A program made the position numbers and the translations under genes. Positions 5,723 through 8,588 of a stretch of DNA of 8,588 bases are shown one piece after another. Below the pieces are notes generated by a model that was not told where the DNA came from, searched no databases, and saw nothing but the letters and a program-made list of their open reading frames with translations. Origin of the DNA: Anaerolineae bacterium (GTDB lineage Bacteria > Chloroflexota > Anaerolineae > B4-G1 > SLSP01); NCBI GenBank assembly GCA_018055515.1, contig JAGPHL010000118.1:1-8588 (forward strand). Reading direction: 5' to 3'. Numbering within the stretch: position 1 is the stretch's first letter; each line of letters starts with the position of its first letter.

Positions 5723-6978
5723 CAGCGCACCGGCAAGACGGCCAATCCCAAATGCTCGTCCGGCTGGAGCGCCCCCTCCGCATCCCGCACGGGCAGGCGC
5801 GTCGCAGGCGCCGCCGCCTCATATAGCCCCACGAAAAGCCGATACTCCCCTCGCGGCAAGTTCGCCGCCAGAGCCAGAGGATGCCGATCCAGGACGATGT
5901 CGCCAGCCTGCCACGCCGTCGTCGGATAGGCCCAGTTCACGGGCTGCCCATCGTGCTGCGCGACGAGCGTCCCATCCGCCGCAAAGACGTGGACAAAGAC
6001 CTTGTAATCGCCAGGAACGCTGGCCAGCGCGCGCCAGTACAGGGTCACAGTGATCGTCGTCCCCGGCGAAGCCTGGAGCGGCGCGTCATAGCCCAAAAGC
6101 GCGATCGCGTCGCCAAACGTGGCCGGCGCGGCGTGATCCGGCGACGGCGCGACCTGCGAGACCTCCGCGGGCCGCGTGAGCTGCGCCAGCGTCACCGCCT
6201 CGCCGAAAGGGGCGTCGTTGGGACGGAGCCATGCCAGCTCCAACGCATAGTCGCCCGGCGGAAGCCCCGCCGGCGGGACAAGGCGATAGCGCTCCGTCAA
6301 GGGCTGCTGCTCCCCAGACCAGACGTCGGTGGGGAGGCCGCCCGGCTGCTCGCGCGTCTCACGGACCCAGATCCGCCCGTCGGCAAGAGCGCGCAACGTC
6401 AACACCGCGCGCAGGGATTCCCGCACCTCGCCCCGCAACGTCACCGTGAGGTAAAACGGCTCGCCGGGCCAGATCCGGCGGGGATGGCTGAGGTGCACCG
6501 CTTCGACCGTCACGTACCCCACCTCAGGAACGCGGCATGTCGCGGCGAGGGGGACCAGGGCGCCGTCGTCGAACGGCGATGGCGTGTAACGGTACAGCGT
6601 CAGCGGCGAGAAGCTCACCCGCGCATCAGCGCTGACCGCTACCTGCCGGTAATGCTCGCCGAACCAGGGATCGGCCTGAACCCCTTCCCAGGTCACGCTG
6701 CGCACCGCCAGACAATACGCCGGGCGCGCCTCCTGGAGCGCCGCCAGCACGGCGGACGCGCCGCCCTCAAGCGGCAACGCCATCACCGGCTGCGACGTCA
6801 TCCCCTGGAGCGCTTCCGGCTCCTGCAGCGCGACGACCTCAGCGGGCAGAGCATTCGTCGCAAGCCAGCGCCCCACCTCGCGGTAGAGCGACGCCGGCGC
6901 CGCATCGCCGCCGCACCCCCACAGCCCGGCGACGAGAACCAACATCCCCAACAGCCGTGCGACCTTTATTTGGCCCAT
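5722..6978 (-). CDS. putative lipoprotein resembling the extracytoplasmic part of a family-39 glycosyltransferase
   Basis: This 418-residue protein begins with a short basic segment (K5, R8), a hydrophobic stretch (9-19) and L-W-G-C (19-22). That is a plausible lipobox with C22 as lipidation site, although Trp at -2 is unusual. Residues 31-132 (YREVGRWLATN ... RPAYCLAV ... DPWFGEHYR ... SPLTLYRY) look like the soluble domain that follows the membrane helices in many Chloroflexota family-39 glycosyltransferases, but here there are no such helices and no catalytic Asp loop. Two beta-sandwiches follow (about 153-270 and 285-418). The second (YWRALASV, KVFVHVFAADG, WQAGD, PRGEYRLFVGLYE, then QPDEHL) closely matches the last domain of the glycosyltransferase at 315-3101. 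Its start overlaps the upstream gene by 13 nt and has no clear Shine-Dalgarno, pointing to translational coupling. A TTG at 6951 behind AAAGG is possible but would remove the basic n-region. It is likely a non-enzymatic accessory or binding protein at the outer membrane face. Confidence 0.85.
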   Translation of the reverse strand: MGQIKVARLLGMLVLVAGLWGCGGDAAPASLYREVGRWLATNALPAEVVALQEPEALQGMTSQPVMALPLEGGASAVLAALQEARPAYCLAVRSVTWEGVQADPWFGEHYRQVAVSADARVSFSPLTLYRYTPSPFDDGALVPLAATCRVPEVGYVTVEAVHLSHPRRIWPGEPFYLTVTLRGEVRESLRAVLTLRALADGRIWVRETREQPGGLPTDVWSGEQQPLTERYRLVPPAGLPPGDYALELAWLRPNDAPFGEAVTLAQLTRPAEVSQVAPSPDHAAPATFGDAIALLGYDAPLQASPGTTITVTLYWRALASVPGDYKVFVHVFAADGTLVAQHDGQPVNWAYPTTAWQAGDIVLDRHPLALAANLPRGEYRLFVGLYEAAAPATRLPVRDAEGALQPDEHLGLAVLPVR

Positions 6979-8588
6979 TTCTCATACAGCGCTTCGACGT
7001 CCACATCAGTGCCCCAGATGCGTTCGCCATCCAGGTCAATCCAGCTGCGGGTCTGCACCAGCACTCGCCGCTCCGCCGGCACGTTGCCGAAGTCTATCGC
7101 CGTCGCCGTCATCGTTGCCGGCCCATAGGCAGGCTTCTTGATATAAGCCGCCAGGCCGGCGATGGCGATGTTGTTCAACGTCGCCCGGTTCACCGTGAGA
7201 TGTGAACGATCCTTGCTGGCAGCTCCGAAATCTGCCCCATCCACAGAAATATCTTCGGCTGTCATGACGCTGCGCTCGCCCACCGACAGCCCCTTGTCGC
7301 CCAAATTCTGGAAATGCACCTGGCGCGCCGTCACCTCGGAGCCGCTGACGTCAATGCCATCCGCGCCAATGTCATGGAAAACGCAGCGCTCGAAGATGCC
7401 GTCGGAAAAATCGGCGTCGAAGGCATCGGAGGCGGCATCGGCGAACTCCGTGTCGGTGATCTCGAAAGGCGCATGGATGATGTTCAACCCATCTTCGGCG
7501 CGCGTGCCCAGGATCCGGCTATGGCTGATCCGCACCGGGCTGCGGTAGAAGGTGATCCCGCCGGTAGTCATCCAGCCATCGCGCGCGATGGCGTCCGTGT
7601 TCTCGATGACGGTGTAGGTCCACAGCGAGGACGCCCCTGCCTTCATGACGGCGATCCCCCGCCACACCTCGTCACGGGGCTGCAGCGTCACCGGCGCTCC
7701 CGCCGTCCCCTCGAAGACGAGCGGCCCTTCAGCGAGCAAAAAGTCCTCCGGGCCAAAGCGCAGCGTCGTCCCGGGGCCAAGGCGCAGCCCATATCCGGCA
7801 GGCAGCACCAACGTCCCGCTGATGTCCCAGGTTCCGGCAGGGATCGTGAGCAGCGGCTCCCCCGGTACAGGTTGCAGGTAGGGATGACGCGCCAGGGCCT
7901 CTTCCAGCGTGGGCCAGGAGGGTCGGGGGGAATCGCCCAACGGCAGGGCATACGCCGGCGCAATTGTCTGCGTCAGCGTGTTGGTCAGTCCCCACAACCG
8001 GGTACGCAGCACCAGTCCCTCCGTGAGCGTCGTTGTCACGGGCAAGCGCAAGCGCACATAGGGCAAGGCCGCCGCCTGCGCCGGCAGAGCTCGCAGCACG
8101 AGGGCCTCCGGCGCGGATTCCAGCGGCGTCGCCGTCAGCTCCCGCGTCTCCGGTGAAACCCACTCGCGCGTCGCGGGAAGCTCCACCCCCTCCACGCTGA
8201 CGCTCACGATCTCCACGGGCAGGTCCATGAGGTTGCCGACTTCTATGATCAGCGTGTCCGTTGGCGCGACGGCAGTGCTGAGGTCGGCGGGATCCACGCG
8301 GTAGGCATAGGTCAGCTGCAAGGGGGCGAGCCGTTCACGGATGAGCTCCTGACGGCGGCGCAGGCGATCCCACGGCGGGGTGAGCACGTCCGCGCCGAAT
8401 TCCGGCTCCAGGGCCGCGCGCAACGCCTCGTAGCGCGGGCCGAGCTGCGCCTCGAGGGCCTCCACGTAGCCGGGCTGACTGTATTCCGCCAGCGCTTTCA
8501 CATACGCCGCCTGGAGCTGCGGATCGCCGTAGAAATTGTCCTCCGACAACCCCACCTGCTCCAAATCCAGCTCCGGTGAAAAGGGGTC
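6966..8588 (-). CDS. surface protein, 3' part: CotH-like tail plus right-handed beta-helix (5' end outside window)
   Basis: The frame is open to the window edge (first complete codons D-P-F-S-P-E-L-D), so 540 residues of a longer protein are visible. A TTG at 8564 is only an internal codon and has no visible role as a start. Residues 1-90 are helical and charged (LSEDNFYGDP, then many A/E/L/R) and resemble the C-terminal tail of CotH-type domains, which suggests the kinase-like part lies upstream. A beta-rich linker follows (about 95-240). From about 245 the right-handed parallel beta-helix begins (IPAGTWDISG, LPAGYGLRLGPGTTLRFG, VWRGIAVMKAG), typical of pectate-lyase-like folds. Five exact 22-residue coils occupy residues 366-475 here. 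No lyase active site is evident; a binding or structural role is more likely. Its stop (TAA, 6968-6966) lies inside the next gene. No membrane anchor follows the helix, so any anchor or signal peptide must be at the missing N-terminus. Confidence 0.88.
   Translation of the reverse strand, partial: DPFSPELDLEQVGLSEDNFYGDPQLQAAYVKALAEYSQPGYVEALEAQLGPRYEALRAALEPEFGADVLTPPWDRLRRRQELIRERLAPLQLTYAYRVDPADLSTAVAPTDTLIIEVGNLMDLPVEIVSVSVEGVELPATREWVSPETRELTATPLESAPEALVLRALPAQAAALPYVRLRLPVTTTLTEGLVLRTRLWGLTNTLTQTIAPAYALPLGDSPRPSWPTLEEALARHPYLQPVPGEPLLTIPAGTWDISGTLVLPAGYGLRLGPGTTLRFGPEDFLLAEGPLVFEGTAGAPVTLQPRDEVWRGIAVMKAGASSLWTYTVIENTDAIARDGWMTTGGITFYRSPVRISHSRILGTRAEDGLNIIHAPFEITDTEFADAASDAFDADFSDGIFERCVFHDIGADGIDVSGSEVTARQVHFQNLGDKGLSVGERSVMTAEDISVDGADFGAASKDRSHLTVNRATLNNIAIAGLAAYIKKPAYGPATMTATAIDFGNVPAERRVLVQTRSWIDLDGERIWGTDVDVEALYEKWAK
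7164..7493 (-). repeat. five consecutive 22-residue beta-helix coils
   Basis: Read on the minus strand, coils begin DGLNIIHA, DAFDADFS, DGIDVSGS, KGLSVGER and FGAASKDR, each exactly 22 residues (66 bp) after the last. Each has a D/K/F-G/A-(L/F/I/A) opening and a later hydrophobic turn position (ITDTEF, FERCVF, TARQVHF, TAEDISV, TVNRATL). The coils are degenerate in DNA sequence, so this is a structural protein repeat and not a recent tandem duplication. Confidence 0.75.

Noticed and set aside
5712..5822. Upstream extension of the CotH-like gene by 37 codons
   Set aside because: It would lie inside the lipoprotein gene and prepend an Arg/Cys-rich segment before the signal sequence; the AAGGGGTG site favours 5711/5708.
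4014..6053. 679-codon plus-strand ORF opposite the CotH-like gene
   Set aside because: It is an antisense shadow typical of GC-rich DNA: extreme R/H/Q/P content, no domain, no promoter, and fully opposite two genes with clear domains and coupling signals.
5881..7128. 415-codon plus-strand ORF opposite the lipoprotein gene
   Set aside because: It is arginine-rich antisense shadow sequence with no Shine-Dalgarno or recognisable motif; the minus-strand frame has signal peptide, domains and operon spacing.
1..8588. tRNA, rRNA, CRISPR array, insertion sequence or attachment site
   Set aside because: I looked for cloverleaf patterns, regularly spaced direct repeats, terminal inverted repeats and transposase motifs and saw none.

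Overview
The window looks like chromosomal DNA from a GC-rich bacterium, most likely a member of Chloroflexota (Anaerolineae-like). This is an inference. It rests on a family-39-type glycosyltransferase carrying a tail of repeated beta-sandwiches, modular CotH-type surface proteins, and a 'GDYxLxVGLYE'-style beta-sandwich found in two different genes. I see no rRNA, tRNA, CRISPR array, transposase or phage gene.

Layout: (i) Positions 1-314 are lower in GC and mostly regulatory. They hold a 33-codon minus-strand ORF at the left edge and two divergent promoters with near-perfect -35/-10 boxes, placed mirror-symmetrically with a 12-bp palindrome between them. A long A-tract/GC-stem/T-tract hairpin then sits just before the next gene. 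(ii) Positions 315-3101 (+) encode a 928-residue polytopic GT-C (family 39-like) glycosyltransferase with an extracytoplasmic tail of three beta-sandwich repeats. (iii) Positions 3117-8588 (-) are a compact convergent operon. In transcription order it contains the 3' part of a surface protein that begins, inside the window, with what looks like a CotH-domain tail and continues into a right-handed beta-helix. Next comes a 418-residue putative lipoprotein overlapping it by 13 nt. After a 10-nt gap comes an 864-residue CotH-like protein with a chitobiase-type domain, a CotH fold, an InlB-like repeat, a lamin-tail domain and a C-terminal membrane anchor.

How they may work together (inference): all four large products are exported or membrane proteins. 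The lipoprotein looks like the extracytoplasmic half of a family-39 glycosyltransferase cut loose from its membrane half, and its last domain matches the last domain of the glycosyltransferase encoded opposite it. The CotH-like protein has lost the acidic residues expected at the kinase metal site, so it may be a binding or scaffold pseudokinase beside a second CotH-type protein whose kinase part lies outside the window. Together this suggests an envelope or surface-layer locus combining glycan transfer with CotH-type surface proteins. Which substrate is modified cannot be read from the sequence.
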